Assembly (NCBI RefSeq): GCF_033878955.1
Contig: NZ_CP138858.1
Span: forward strand, 558,001-622,000
DNA: 64,000 nucleotides
Direction of reading: 5' to 3'
Source: Coraliomargarita algicola
GTDB taxonomy: Bacteria > Verrucomicrobiota > Verrucomicrobiia > Opitutales > Coraliomargaritaceae
The translations under genes were made by a program, and so were the position numbers. Below, in pieces: positions 46,393 through 54,987 of the stretch; position 1 is the first letter of the stretch, and each line of letters starts with the position of its first letter. Under the pieces are notes generated by a model. The model did no database searches and was not told the DNA's origin. It worked only from the letters and a program-made list of their open reading frames with translations.

Positions 46393-46470
46393 TCACCCAA
46401 ACTACGTCATTGGCGCAGAAAGTCAACAGCTAAGTCAATGACGCACCACAAAAGTAATGACATGACCCGT
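46346..46470 (-). repeat. Dispersed repeat copy 3 (in its native place at the toxin gene start)
   Basis: This copy covers the toxin start codon (46392), its first 15 codons and about 78 bases upstream with CATGTCATTACTTTTGTGG. Copies 1 (39739-39857) and 2 (43477-43600) share the same segment. The upstream half probably includes the toxin-antitoxin promoter. Partial motifs are at 41653, 44534 and 49743. Confidence 0.75.
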
Positions 46471-46498
46471 TTTCAACCCATGACCCGTTTTCAACCCA

Positions 46499-46630
46499 CA
46501 TCCCGTTGGTCGTGTGGGCCGTCCAGAAGACGTCGCGGCATCGGTCGATCTATTGCTGAGCGATGATTCATCGTGGGTCACTGGCGCGATCTGGGATGTC
46601 GACGGTGGTGTCATGGCGGGCCGCTGTTAG
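46499..46630 (+). pseudogene. C-terminal relic of a short-chain dehydrogenase/reductase
   Basis: Forty-three codons read 'HPVGRVGRPEDVAASVDLLL' then 'SDDSSWVTGAIWDVDGGVMA' and GRC before a stop. This is the classic SDR ending (GR.g.PeDvA..v.fL.sd.s.witG..~.vDGG). No Rossmann motif or catalytic site precedes it; instead the dispersed repeat abuts directly. Confidence 0.88.
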
Positions 46631-46704
46631 ATCTCGAAGTGCGGGGAGTGAGCTCTCTGAACAAACCGAGTGCCCGTTGCTTAGCAGCTCGGGCACTCGT
46701 TCCT

Positions 46705-46866
46705 TTAGAAAGTAAGTAACTTAGCAAAGGCCTCCTGCGTGAGCCCAAGCTCCTGATGCGCCTTCGTCACCTCATTTTCCGGATTGACCACACGCACACG
46801 CGTTGGCGCCAGATCACCCTGCTCAATCGCCTTCATCTGACGGATCGCATCCATAGCAGGGTCCAT
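46705..46866 (-). pseudogene. Truncated antitoxin gene (paralogue of the 45709 antitoxin)
   Basis: The 53 codons read 'QMKAIEQGDLAPTRVRVVNP' and 'ENEVTKAHQELGLTQEAFAK', closely matching the N-terminal half of the antitoxin at 45709-46068, then stop after LLTF in the middle of the helix-turn-helix. No toxin gene accompanies it; a 53-bp tandem repeat lies at its 5' end. Confidence 0.8.
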
Positions 46867-46969
46867 CCATAGCAGGGTCAGTCCACGTTTTCTTGATACA
46901 TTAACTGTTCCCAGAGCATCCATAGCAGGGTCAGTCCACGTTTTCTTGATACATTAACTGTTCCCAGAG
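46848..46969. repeat. 53-bp perfect tandem repeat, two units plus a 16-base piece
   Basis: The units 46864-46916 and 46917-46969 are identical (starting CATCCATAGCAGGGTCAGTC). A partial unit CATCCATAGCAGGGTC precedes them at 46848-46863. On the minus strand the units run into the start of the truncated antitoxin gene. Confidence 0.9.
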
Positions 46970-47022
46970 AGGCAGATAAAAGATGACCTTTTGTTTTCGG
47001 GTCGTGACAAATCACGGCCGAA

Positions 47023-49704
47023 CTAGCTCTTTGCCCGAGGTGGAACCAGTTCATCCGCCTGAGATTGCTCCGAAACCTCAACCTTTGGCATCTCCTTAAT
47101 CGGATATGGCAGTAAGCAAGTGCGCGTAAATTCGCACAATCGCTTCCATTTGAATTCAGTAAACTCGCCTCTGGCTTGCGGTAGAAAATCCGTATCGAAA
47201 AGCCCCAGAACCGTTTCCGAGCTCGTCCCCGTCGGAGAAGTATACGTCTCCTCCCACTGCTGCACCTCGCCCTCATTGGACTGCAGATGAAACTCTAACC
47301 AGAAGAGCATCATCAAGAGAGAATATTCACCTTCAGGATAATGGGACTCTGTTGGGCCATCGGCGATTTCTTTCGGTTTCAACTTATTCGGGTAAAGCGC
47401 CTTCAACAGTCTATAAGTGTTTCGCAGGCGCACCAACTGCCGTGGATTCGAAAAATTAAAGCAGCTGCTCAACTGAATAAACGCAGCCACCTCCTCATCA
47501 CTCTCTCGCATGTGTTCGCGCTGCAAGCGGTTCCACTCCTCAAGCTCAGCTTGCTTCCGAGCCTCCTGCTCCGCCTGAGCTTGCTTCTGCTTTTCCAGTT
47601 CCGCCGCAGCCTTTTCATTCTCAGCCAACCGCTGCGCTTCATCCAACTGCTCATCCAGATCTGGCACTTCTTCACGCATCAGATCACCAAAAGGCGCCAT
47701 CCCCTCTTGAAACGCATCTGGGTCGAATCCACTCGGCCCCATCCCGCCCTCGAGCGGCTCAGTCACAACAGGCGGACTCGCCTTCTGCACCCGTTGCTCT
47801 TTTGGAAACAACTTGTCATCGATAAAAGTCTCCAAGCCCTTAGACGAAGGCGTGTCCAAACGAATCGGAATCTGTATAATTTTACCTAAATAATCACGAG
47901 CAACATCCTCTTTAGTGCGACCATGCGCCACATCCGCGTAATCTTTGTAAGCCTCGCCCATCGCCTTGAAAGCAATCCGTTCATCGATCCCCACGATCAC
48001 GATCACCCCATCCAAATCTGCAATCAGCCGAATCGCATCAAAAGTCTCGGAAATGGTCTTCGTATGGCAGCGATCTAAATCATCCACGAACATGATCAAA
48101 CGTCTGGCCCTCCGATCAGGCTTAAGAAGTTCAACGCCTCGTTTCTTCGGCACCGCCGAAGTCGCTTTCTCAGCCGCCTTCGACTCATCGACAGATTGAG
48201 CCACGGCCTTCGACAGCCGAATATTGCAAAGCCCTTCCAACTGCTCACGAATCACCGGAATCTGCCCCAACTCCTGGCGATAGGACGGCAACTTAAAAAA
48301 CGTCGCCAGCTCCGTCGCAATCGGGTGCGACCAAAGCGCTTGGCCTTCCTTAAAAAGCTGAATCGCAAAATAACAGCCCAAGCCAATCACCCCCGTTCCC
48401 AAAATCCCAGTTTCGGTAACATCTTCTTGAATGCCCCAAATGCCCGCTAAAAAAACGATCAAAACACCGAACAATTTCACCAACAGCCAAACCGTTTCGC
48501 GCCGCTTCGTCCCCCACAGAAAATTTAGCTGAATCCGAACCTTTTCGAGCCCCTTCACAGGCTTCGTCAAACGCGGCGACTCAGGCCGATAACTCCCATC
48601 GCTCAACAAACCATTAACCACCTCCTGCGCCAACCCCGCCCGAATGTCCTTCGTATGCTCATACTCCCAAGCATTGAACCAGCCAAAAAGAAACTCGTAT
48701 GCCGCATAACTGCCTCGGGTCTCCTCAGAGCTCAGCTCTTTCTGCAAAAGCTGCATCACCGAACTTTTCCCAGACCCCCAATGCCCGAAAAGCCCAACCG
48801 TAATCGGCGTGCCCTGCTCCGGCATCGACAACATGTTGGCCAACCCTTTCACCAACCCATCACGATTCAACTTATCCTCTTCGGCTGGACGTTCCGCCGA
48901 GGTCGTCGCAGCCCCCGTTGGAATCGTAGGCAAAACCGAATCGGGCGCCTCAGAGCTGGATTCATCCGTTTCAGCAGACTCCGCCTTCCGTTTATACTTC
49001 GACTTGGACTTGGAAACGCCTTCTTTATTTCCAACCTCTTGATTCTGAGCGAGCCAATCGTCCAACCAAATCTCACAAGCATCTTTCGAAGGCGAACCAT
49101 GTAAAAACTCCATCCACATGCGCAGCAACTCAGCCCCACCCCTGACCGATTCAAAAGCCTTGCCGATCTCAGAAGTCACCACTTGCTCCAGATCAACCGA
49201 CTGTCCCTCAAACAAAGGACGCTGAAAAAAGGACCAATCAAGCGTCTCCGACGAACGTTTCAGCAACCAGCCATAGTCATTTCCCATCGCTGAAACGAAA
49301 GCAGGCCAGGCAGAAGAAGAGGCAGTTTTTGCGGCTCTAGCGCTGTCACTAGCGGCAGTGTATAGCGCGTCGCCAGCGTAGGCGGCGTCGCCGGCAGCTT
49401 TTGCAGCGTAGGCGGGACAGGGAGGATCAGTGTCGCCAATTGCGCTGGAAGCAGCGTAGGCAGCAGTGTAAACGACAGCGGAGGTGGCTCCAGCACCGCT
49501 GCTACCCAAGCTAGCCGCCAAAGCAGCTGCCCAAACAGATCTCACTGACCTCGCAGCATCTTCACCCCAAAAGTTAAAATGCCCGGCACTCCCCACCAAA
49601 GGAAAAACCCGGATTGCACAGCGTGCCGCAAAAGCAACCTGTGCCTCGTGCGGTAACTGCTCGAGTTCTTTCCGACTAGGAACCTGCTCTTCAGATTGTG
49701 ACAT
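47023..49704 (-). CDS. KAP-family P-loop NTPase
   Basis: The 893-residue protein is a KAP NTPase, a STAND/AAA-like group often found in mobile and defence regions. Walker A is 'GLFGHWGSGKSSVMQ' (about 304-318) and Walker B 'RLIMFVDDLDRC' (535-546). Two membrane helices (about 405-425 and 431-451) are inserted between them, as is typical for the family. The N-terminal 140 residues are very alanine-rich ('AAYAASSAI', 'AKAAGDAAYAGDALYTAA'), suggesting short helical repeats. A charged coiled coil (about 690-740, 'ELEKQKQAQAEQEARKQAEL') lies before the C-terminal helical part. Membrane-associated function is likely; the precise role is unknown. Confidence 0.88.
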   Translation of the reverse strand: MSQSEEQVPSRKELEQLPHEAQVAFAARCAIRVFPLVGSAGHFNFWGEDAARSVRSVWAAALAASLGSSGAGATSAVVYTAAYAASSAIGDTDPPCPAYAAKAAGDAAYAGDALYTAASDSARAAKTASSSAWPAFVSAMGNDYGWLLKRSSETLDWSFFQRPLFEGQSVDLEQVVTSEIGKAFESVRGGAELLRMWMEFLHGSPSKDACEIWLDDWLAQNQEVGNKEGVSKSKSKYKRKAESAETDESSSEAPDSVLPTIPTGAATTSAERPAEEDKLNRDGLVKGLANMLSMPEQGTPITVGLFGHWGSGKSSVMQLLQKELSSEETRGSYAAYEFLFGWFNAWEYEHTKDIRAGLAQEVVNGLLSDGSYRPESPRLTKPVKGLEKVRIQLNFLWGTKRRETVWLLVKLFGVLIVFLAGIWGIQEDVTETGILGTGVIGLGCYFAIQLFKEGQALWSHPIATELATFFKLPSYRQELGQIPVIREQLEGLCNIRLSKAVAQSVDESKAAEKATSAVPKKRGVELLKPDRRARRLIMFVDDLDRCHTKTISETFDAIRLIADLDGVIVIVGIDERIAFKAMGEAYKDYADVAHGRTKEDVARDYLGKIIQIPIRLDTPSSKGLETFIDDKLFPKEQRVQKASPPVVTEPLEGGMGPSGFDPDAFQEGMAPFGDLMREEVPDLDEQLDEAQRLAENEKAAAELEKQKQAQAEQEARKQAELEEWNRLQREHMRESDEEVAAFIQLSSCFNFSNPRQLVRLRNTYRLLKALYPNKLKPKEIADGPTESHYPEGEYSLLMMLFWLEFHLQSNEGEVQQWEETYTSPTGTSSETVLGLFDTDFLPQARGEFTEFKWKRLCEFTRTCLLPYPIKEMPKVEVSEQSQADELVPPRAKS

Positions 49705-50031
49705 TATGACTAATCCGTTAGCATGCTTTCAGGGCTTCAAAAGATGTCATGTCATTACCTTTGTGGTTGTCCGGGGAGCGGCAATGGGGTTGGCATCTAA
49801 ATTTAATAATTTAGTTGTTCTATGCATGGTTCGAGGCCATCTTGACGAGTCTGAGAGTAACGGTCGAGCGTTTTTGATAATTTGCCGGAGAAGTTTGAAA
49901 GGATCAAAAAGAGGGCATTCCGTAGGTTTCTATATTCTAGCTGGGGACCTCAAATTGGAGCCATGTCGTTATGTTTGCAATCCTTCCAGAGACCGGGCGC
50001 CCATCGGAGTCGAAATGATTACCGTCGTCGA
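49705..50031. other. Gene-free stretch upstream of the KAP gene
   Basis: No gene is supported. GATGTCATGTCATTACCTTTGTGG (49743-49766) is an inverted partial copy of the dispersed-repeat motif, 38 bases upstream of the KAP start codon. The rest shows no clear structure. Confidence 0.55.
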
Positions 50032-50688
50032 TCAAAGGTTCACTTCATAGCGGGTGCTGCGTCCGCCTCCGATCGAGGTGAGCACTCCCTGTTGCAAGAG
50101 CTCCTGCAGGTCGCGGGTCGCGGTTGGTTTCGAGACACCTGTGAGTCGCTGATACTTACTTGCGTTGACGCCACTTTCGAAACTACTTGGTCCTGCATCC
50201 AGCATCCGCCGAACGACTTTAAGTTGACGCTCCGAAAGTGCTTCGCGGTATCGGTCAAAGAATCGGGCCTTCTTCAGCACAAAGTCGATGCGCGCCTGCG
50301 ATTCGTCTAAGGCTCGCAACAGCAGATCAACAAAGTAACGTAGCCAGTCGGTCACCTCGTTGCTGCGTTGTGCGCGTTGCAATGCCGCATAATAACTCGT
50401 TTTGTCGGCTTCAATTGCCTGAGAAAGACTCATTAACAACGGACGCCCCGCTCCCTGAAACAAGGCCTTTTCTGCCACTGCGCGCCCGACCCGACCATTG
50501 CCATCCTCGAAAGGATGGATCGACTCAAAATATAGGTGAGCCAGCCCCGCGCGTATCGGTGCATGACGGATTTGATCGCGACTTGTATTAAACCATTCAA
50601 CAAAGCCTTTGATTTCAGCGGGCACTAAGTCTGAAGGGGGCGCTTCGTAGAGCACTATCGGCTCATGTAAACTGCAATAATGAGCCAA
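50032..50688 (-). pseudogene. Fic-family protein gene, 5'-truncated
   Basis: The 218 codons contain an intact Fic core, 'HPFEDGNGRVGRAVAEKALF' (consensus HPFxDGNGRxxR, used for AMP transfer), and a C-terminal winged helix ('LTGVSKPTATRDLQELLQQG'). Full-length relatives with this architecture are about 370 residues with an N-terminal DUF4172-type domain; here the frame opens in mid-domain ('VLYEAPPSDLVPAEIKGFVE') from a TTG. The N-terminal part, which can hold the inhibitory helix, is gone. It may still be translated from TTG or GTG codons. TGAGCCGAT repeats lie at its 5' edge. Confidence 0.75.
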
Positions 50689-50712
50689 ATATACACGCTA
50701 ATCGGCTCATTA
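50657..50712. promoter_or_regulatory. TGAGCCGAT repeat cluster at the Fic gene start
   Basis: ATCGGCTCAT occurs at 50657-50666 and 50701-50710, with AATGAGCC inverted between them (50679-50686). AATGAGCC and GGCTCATT therefore form an inverted repeat over the start region. The winged-helix end of Fic proteins makes an autoregulatory operator plausible; this is inference. Confidence 0.35.
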
Positions 50713-50784
50713 GAACCAAGCCGATAGGCACAAGCGATGAATTTCTGTCTTAGCCACTTCCGAATTTTGCCTACTAGCCGCATC

Positions 50785-50988
50785 TCATTTTCCGAAGTTC
50801 AAAGCCCAGACGCCACTATCCAAACCCAGAAAAATCGTCATCGCCTCGATTTCTGTTTCCAGTTCACGGCGAAATTTCAATGAGCTTGTCGGTTCACTGA
50901 CGAATTCGATCTCTACCTGGAGCCGCTCATCGATCACCTTGGCATTTGCCCAACCGATTACCTGTTCCACGCGTTTATAAATTTCCAT
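50785..50988 (-). CDS. Small protein of unknown function
   Basis: The 67-residue acidic protein ('MEIYKRVEQVIGWANAKVID', 'RELETEIEAMTIFLGLDSGV') has no signal peptide or membrane helix and matches no family I recognise. It stands 47 bases after the nuclease-like gene (51036) on the same strand, so both are probably co-transcribed with it as the second gene. Confidence 0.5.
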   Translation of the reverse strand: MEIYKRVEQVIGWANAKVIDERLQVEIEFVSEPTSSLKFRRELETEIEAMTIFLGLDSGVWALNFGK

Positions 50989-51035
50989 GAACCATTCCCT
51001 TGTGTTTGCGTAAGTAATGCCCTCAACTATTGGCT

Positions 51036-51932
51036 CTACCGAACTTTCATCCTTTCCTGAATCTCAGAGAGCGCAATCAACTGGGCTATTTCATGAGCAA
51101 GGTGCGTGCTGAAATACAGTCCAGGTGAGCTAAAGCGTGGCAGAGAAACTTCAGCTGTCGCACTTCCATACAAATGATTCTCAACAGTGCACTTCACACA
51201 ATCGACTATTTCCTTATTTATGCTAGGATCATTTCCGTAATAATAACTGAATCCTCCTGATTTCGTTTCTCGCATCAACTGTCCTACTTTACGGACAATT
51301 GGATTCGTCTCGAAATCTGATTCAATCGATATATTATCAAACCAGGCTTGGATAATCTCACGCTTCTCATGCTCAGACAGAGTATCAAACTCGTCTACCG
51401 AAAAACCACATTCCACAGGGTTAAACCCCTCTGCAACTCTTCCTTGAGTCTTCTTCTGAGAAATCACATCGCCAATAATAGCATCTACAATTGTCAGGTA
51501 AATCGAACCAGACAGGCCTTTAAAATACTTTGAACCAAGAACGATAAAAGGAAAACCACAACCATGTGCAACGCGTAATTTAAGCTCTAGCTTTGACTTC
51601 CTCAATTCGTTATTCTTTTTGCCAGAACCAACTTGATAATTCGCCCCGAGGTTAACCCCTTGGTATAAACCATCAAATTCAATAGCCAGTATAGGCTCAT
51701 CAGCCTTATTACATATAACGTAGTCTACGCTTGTCTTCTTCAGGTGTTCATACTGCTCATCCGTGAGTTTAAAAGTAGTATAGTCAGGGCCCAGAAATTC
51801 CCCCCGCCCATTAATCAAGTTCAGGAATGGTAGGTTGTGGTAGATATGATAAGAATCCCCCCAAGTCTTCTCCAGCTTCTGGAAAAACTTCCTCTCTTCT
51901 TTACTCCCGAAAACTGATTTCTTAACGGACAT
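51036..51932 (-). CDS. Predicted PD-(D/E)XK-type nuclease (DUF2726-like)
   Basis: The 298-residue protein has 'SVDYVICNKADEPILAIEFD' followed by 'RKSKLELKLRVAHGCGFPFI', the D...ExD...K spacing of PD-(D/E)XK nucleases as in DUF2726. No methylase or helicase is adjacent. The DNA is visibly richer in A and T than the neighbouring gat genes, which fits recent transfer. It begins nine bases after the gatB stop on the same strand... in fact upstream of it in transcription lies gatB, so readthrough from gatB is possible. Function, perhaps defence or mobile-element related, is inferred. Confidence 0.55.
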   Translation of the reverse strand: MSVKKSVFGSKEERKFFQKLEKTWGDSYHIYHNLPFLNLINGRGEFLGPDYTTFKLTDEQYEHLKKTSVDYVICNKADEPILAIEFDGLYQGVNLGANYQVGSGKKNNELRKSKLELKLRVAHGCGFPFIVLGSKYFKGLSGSIYLTIVDAIIGDVISQKKTQGRVAEGFNPVECGFSVDEFDTLSEHEKREIIQAWFDNISIESDFETNPIVRKVGQLMRETKSGGFSYYYGNDPSINKEIVDCVKCTVENHLYGSATAEVSLPRFSSPGLYFSTHLAHEIAQLIALSEIQERMKVR

Positions 51933-51940
51933 ACTATAGC

Positions 51941-53407
51941 CTACCCCTCATCAATCAGCTTCTTGAGCAGCTGATCCAGCATGGCGGGATTGGCTTTGCC
52001 TTTGGTGGCTTTCATGACGGGGCCCTTCAAAGCGTTGAGTGCCTTTTCGTTGCCGTCCTTAAACTGGCCGACGGCTTTGGCGTTACCGGCGATGGCTTCG
52101 CGGCAGAGGGCTTCGATCTCGCCGGTGTCGTTGCTTTGCTTGAGGCCTTTCTTCTCGACGATGGCGTCGGGCATCTCGCCGGTCTGGAACATTTCAGTGA
52201 AGACTTCTTTGCCGATCTGTTTGGAAATCACACCTTCGTCGATGATCTTGGCGAGGGTGGCGATATGTGCCGGTGTGAGCTTTGACTGACTGACGGAGTG
52301 CGCGGATTCACCATGCTCGGAAACGGCGGACAGCTCGCGGAGCAAGTCGTTGGTGATGTAGTTGGCGATTTGCTTGGGCGCGTTATGCGTCTTGAGGGCT
52401 TCTTCAAAGAATTCGCTCAGTTCGCGGTCCACACAGAGCACGGAGGTAATGGTGAACGGCAAGCCAAGCTCTTCTTGGTAGCGGCGTTGTTTGTCTAATG
52501 GACGCTCGGGCAGCTCGGCTTCGAGCTCGGCCACGCGGGCGCGGTCCATTTGCACGGGCATCAAATCGGGGTCTGGGAAATAGCGGTAGTCGTGGGCCTC
52601 TTCTTTGCTGCGCAGGGAGAAGCTGGTGCCGCTCTCGACATCCCAACGGCGGGTTTCTTGGGTGATGCTACCGCCCTCTTCCAGAATCTCGGTCTGGCGC
52701 TCGATCTCGTATTCGATGGCGGCTTTGACGTTGGAGATGGAGTTGAGGTTTTTCATCTCGGTGCGGGTGCCGAGCTTGTCGGAACCGACGGGACGTAGGG
52801 AGACGTTGGCATCGCAACGCATTTGGCCCTTCTCCATGTCGCAGTCAGAGATACCAGCATAGACGATCATGTTGCGCAAGCAGTTGAGGAAGGCGACGGC
52901 CTCGGCGGAGGAGCTCATGTCGGGCTCGGTCACGATCTCGGCCAGAGGCACGCCCGCGCGGTTAAAATCAATCACGGTTTCGAAGGCTTCGTGGGTGAGC
53001 TTGCCGGGGTCTTCTTCGAGGTGGATACGGTTGAGCGCAACCCAGCGGTGCTCGCCTTCGACATTGCGCGACGGGCCGGGGAGTTCGATCTCGACCTTAC
53101 CGCCGATGCAGAGGGGCTCTTCGTTTTGCGTGAGCTGGTAGTTCTTGGGCGAGTCGGGATAGAAATAGTTTTTACGATCCCACTTGCAGACCTCCGCGAT
53201 CTCGCAGCCAAGCATCAGGCCGAGCTTGGCACACTTCTCGATCGCGGTGTGGTTGAGCACCGGCAAGGTGCCTGGGAGGCCAAGCACGACGGCGTCGGTC
53301 AGTGTGTTCGGCGCGGCGCCATATTCGTAAGGTGCCGCGGTGAACATTTTCGTGCGGGTTTTGATTTGAACGTGAATTTCAAGTCCGATGACTGCTTCGT
53401 ATTGCAT
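51941..53407 (-). CDS. gatB: Asp-tRNA(Asn)/Glu-tRNA(Gln) amidotransferase subunit B
   Basis: The 488-residue GatB has the expected kinase-like catalytic part ('AVIGLEIHVQIKTRTKMFTA', 'WDRKNYFYPDSPKNYQLTQ', 'RCDANVSLRPVGS') and the C-terminal YqeY-like helical domain ending 'MLDQLLKKLIDEG'. It phosphorylates and binds the misacylated tRNA for amidation by GatA. It is the last gene of gatC-gatA-gatB. Its 3' end is duplicated, diverged and shortened, at 44861-44953. Confidence 0.96.
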   Translation of the reverse strand: MQYEAVIGLEIHVQIKTRTKMFTAAPYEYGAAPNTLTDAVVLGLPGTLPVLNHTAIEKCAKLGLMLGCEIAEVCKWDRKNYFYPDSPKNYQLTQNEEPLCIGGKVEIELPGPSRNVEGEHRWVALNRIHLEEDPGKLTHEAFETVIDFNRAGVPLAEIVTEPDMSSSAEAVAFLNCLRNMIVYAGISDCDMEKGQMRCDANVSLRPVGSDKLGTRTEMKNLNSISNVKAAIEYEIERQTEILEEGGSITQETRRWDVESGTSFSLRSKEEAHDYRYFPDPDLMPVQMDRARVAELEAELPERPLDKQRRYQEELGLPFTITSVLCVDRELSEFFEEALKTHNAPKQIANYITNDLLRELSAVSEHGESAHSVSQSKLTPAHIATLAKIIDEGVISKQIGKEVFTEMFQTGEMPDAIVEKKGLKQSNDTGEIEALCREAIAGNAKAVGQFKDGNEKALNALKGPVMKATKGKANPAMLDQLLKKLIDEG

Positions 53408-53472
53408 GATAATAAATAACTGATGAGTGATGACTGATGAATAATCATTCTGTCAGCACTCATACTTTTGAA

Positions 53473-54939
53473 TTATAAAGTTGGTGTTTGCTGCGCGTAG
53501 TCGTGGGCTTTTTCGAAGGCGTTGGCGACGGCGAACATGTCGGCTTCGCCGAAGGCTTTGCCGATGACTTGCAGGCCGATCGGCAGGCCGCTTTCAGTGA
53601 ATCCGCTGGGCACGGAAATCGCAGGCAGGCCGGCGAGATTGACCGAGATGGTGTAGACATCGCTCAAATACATGGCGAGTGGATCGTCGGCGCGCTCGCC
53701 GCGTTTGAAGGCGGGCGTCGGCGAGGTGGGCGTGAGAATGGCGTCGACTTGTTCGAAGGCTTTTTCGAAATCGCCGAGGATCAAACGACGCACTTTCTGC
53801 GCGCGCAAATAATAGGCGTCGTAGTAACCGGAGCTAAGCACGTAGGTGCCGAGAATGATGCGGCGCTTGACTTCGTCGCCGAAGCCTTCGCCACGGCTCT
53901 TGGTGAACAGTGTCATGGCGTCCTTGGCCTCTTCGCTGCGGTGGCTGTAGCGCACACCGTCGAATCGGGCCAAGTTGGAGGAGGCTTCCGCAGTCGCGAC
54001 GATGTAGTAAACCGGCACCGCTAGCTCAGAGTGCGGCAAAGAAATGTCTACGATTTCACAGCCTTGGCTCTTATACCAGTCGATGGCTTTTTCGATGTTG
54101 GCCTTCACTTCGGGGTCGATGCCTTCGCCGAAGAATTCCTGCGGCACGCCGAGTTTCCAAGGGCCCTTCTTGGTTTTGAGGGCTTCTGAGTAATTGGTTT
54201 CCCCCTGCGGTGCGATCGAAGTGGAATCGAGATCGTCCTTGCCGAGCATCGCTTCCATCAGGATGGCGGCGTCTTCAACCGTGCGAGCAAAGGGGCCGAC
54301 TTGATCGAGCGAGGACGCGAAAGCGACCAGGCCGTAGCGCGAAATGAGTCCGTAAGTAGGCTTCATGCCGACCACACCACAGAGCGCGGCGGGTTGACGA
54401 ATGGAGCCACCGGTATCGGTGCCGAGAGTGGCGATCGCCTCCCCTGCTGCCATCGCGGCAGCGCTGCCACCAGAGGAACCGCCGGGGATGGTTTCCAGGT
54501 CCCAGGGATTGGCGGTGGTTTGATAGGCCGAGTTCTCGGTCGAGGAACCCATGGCAAACTCGTCCATATTCAAGCGCCCCCAGATCACGGCACCTGCTTC
54601 ACGCAGCTTGACGATGCAAGTCGCATCGTAGGGAGACACGTAGTTCTCCAGCATCTTGGAGGCGCAGCGTAGGGGCTGGTCTTTGACCGCCAGCGTGTCT
54701 TTGATACCGATCGGAATGCCATCGAGCGGGCCAAGAGCCTTGCCCGCCGCACGACGCTCGTCGGACGCCTTCGCCTGGGCCAGTGCGTCCTCCGTGTCGG
54801 TGGATAGAAAGGCTTTCACCTGTGCGTCGACCGCAGCGGTGCGATCGATCACCGCTTGGGTGATTTCGACGGATGTAGTTTCACCAGCTGCCAACATGGC
54901 AGCAAGTTCGGAAATGGTTTTGAAATGAAGGTCGGACAT
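53473..54939 (-). CDS. gatA: Asp-tRNA(Asn)/Glu-tRNA(Gln) amidotransferase subunit A
   Basis: The 488-residue amidase-signature enzyme has the Ser-cisSer-Lys triad: K80 ('PIGIKDTLAVKD'), S155 ('IPGGSSGGSAAAM') and S179 ('LGTDTGGSIRQPAAL'). It releases ammonia from glutamine for GatB. It lies 48 bases after gatC and 65 bases before gatB. Confidence 0.96.
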   Translation of the reverse strand: MSDLHFKTISELAAMLAAGETTSVEITQAVIDRTAAVDAQVKAFLSTDTEDALAQAKASDERRAAGKALGPLDGIPIGIKDTLAVKDQPLRCASKMLENYVSPYDATCIVKLREAGAVIWGRLNMDEFAMGSSTENSAYQTTANPWDLETIPGGSSGGSAAAMAAGEAIATLGTDTGGSIRQPAALCGVVGMKPTYGLISRYGLVAFASSLDQVGPFARTVEDAAILMEAMLGKDDLDSTSIAPQGETNYSEALKTKKGPWKLGVPQEFFGEGIDPEVKANIEKAIDWYKSQGCEIVDISLPHSELAVPVYYIVATAEASSNLARFDGVRYSHRSEEAKDAMTLFTKSRGEGFGDEVKRRIILGTYVLSSGYYDAYYLRAQKVRRLILGDFEKAFEQVDAILTPTSPTPAFKRGERADDPLAMYLSDVYTISVNLAGLPAISVPSGFTESGLPIGLQVIGKAFGEADMFAVANAFEKAHDYAQQTPTL

Positions 54940-54987
54940 TCTATGGATGAATAATGACTAATAAATAATGGCGAAGAATACCTGCAT

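Noticed and set aside
46848..46969. CRISPR array
   Set aside because: The units are directly adjacent 53-bp copies with no spacers, and no cas gene is in the window. The 39681-39733 repeats are a minisatellite for the same reason.
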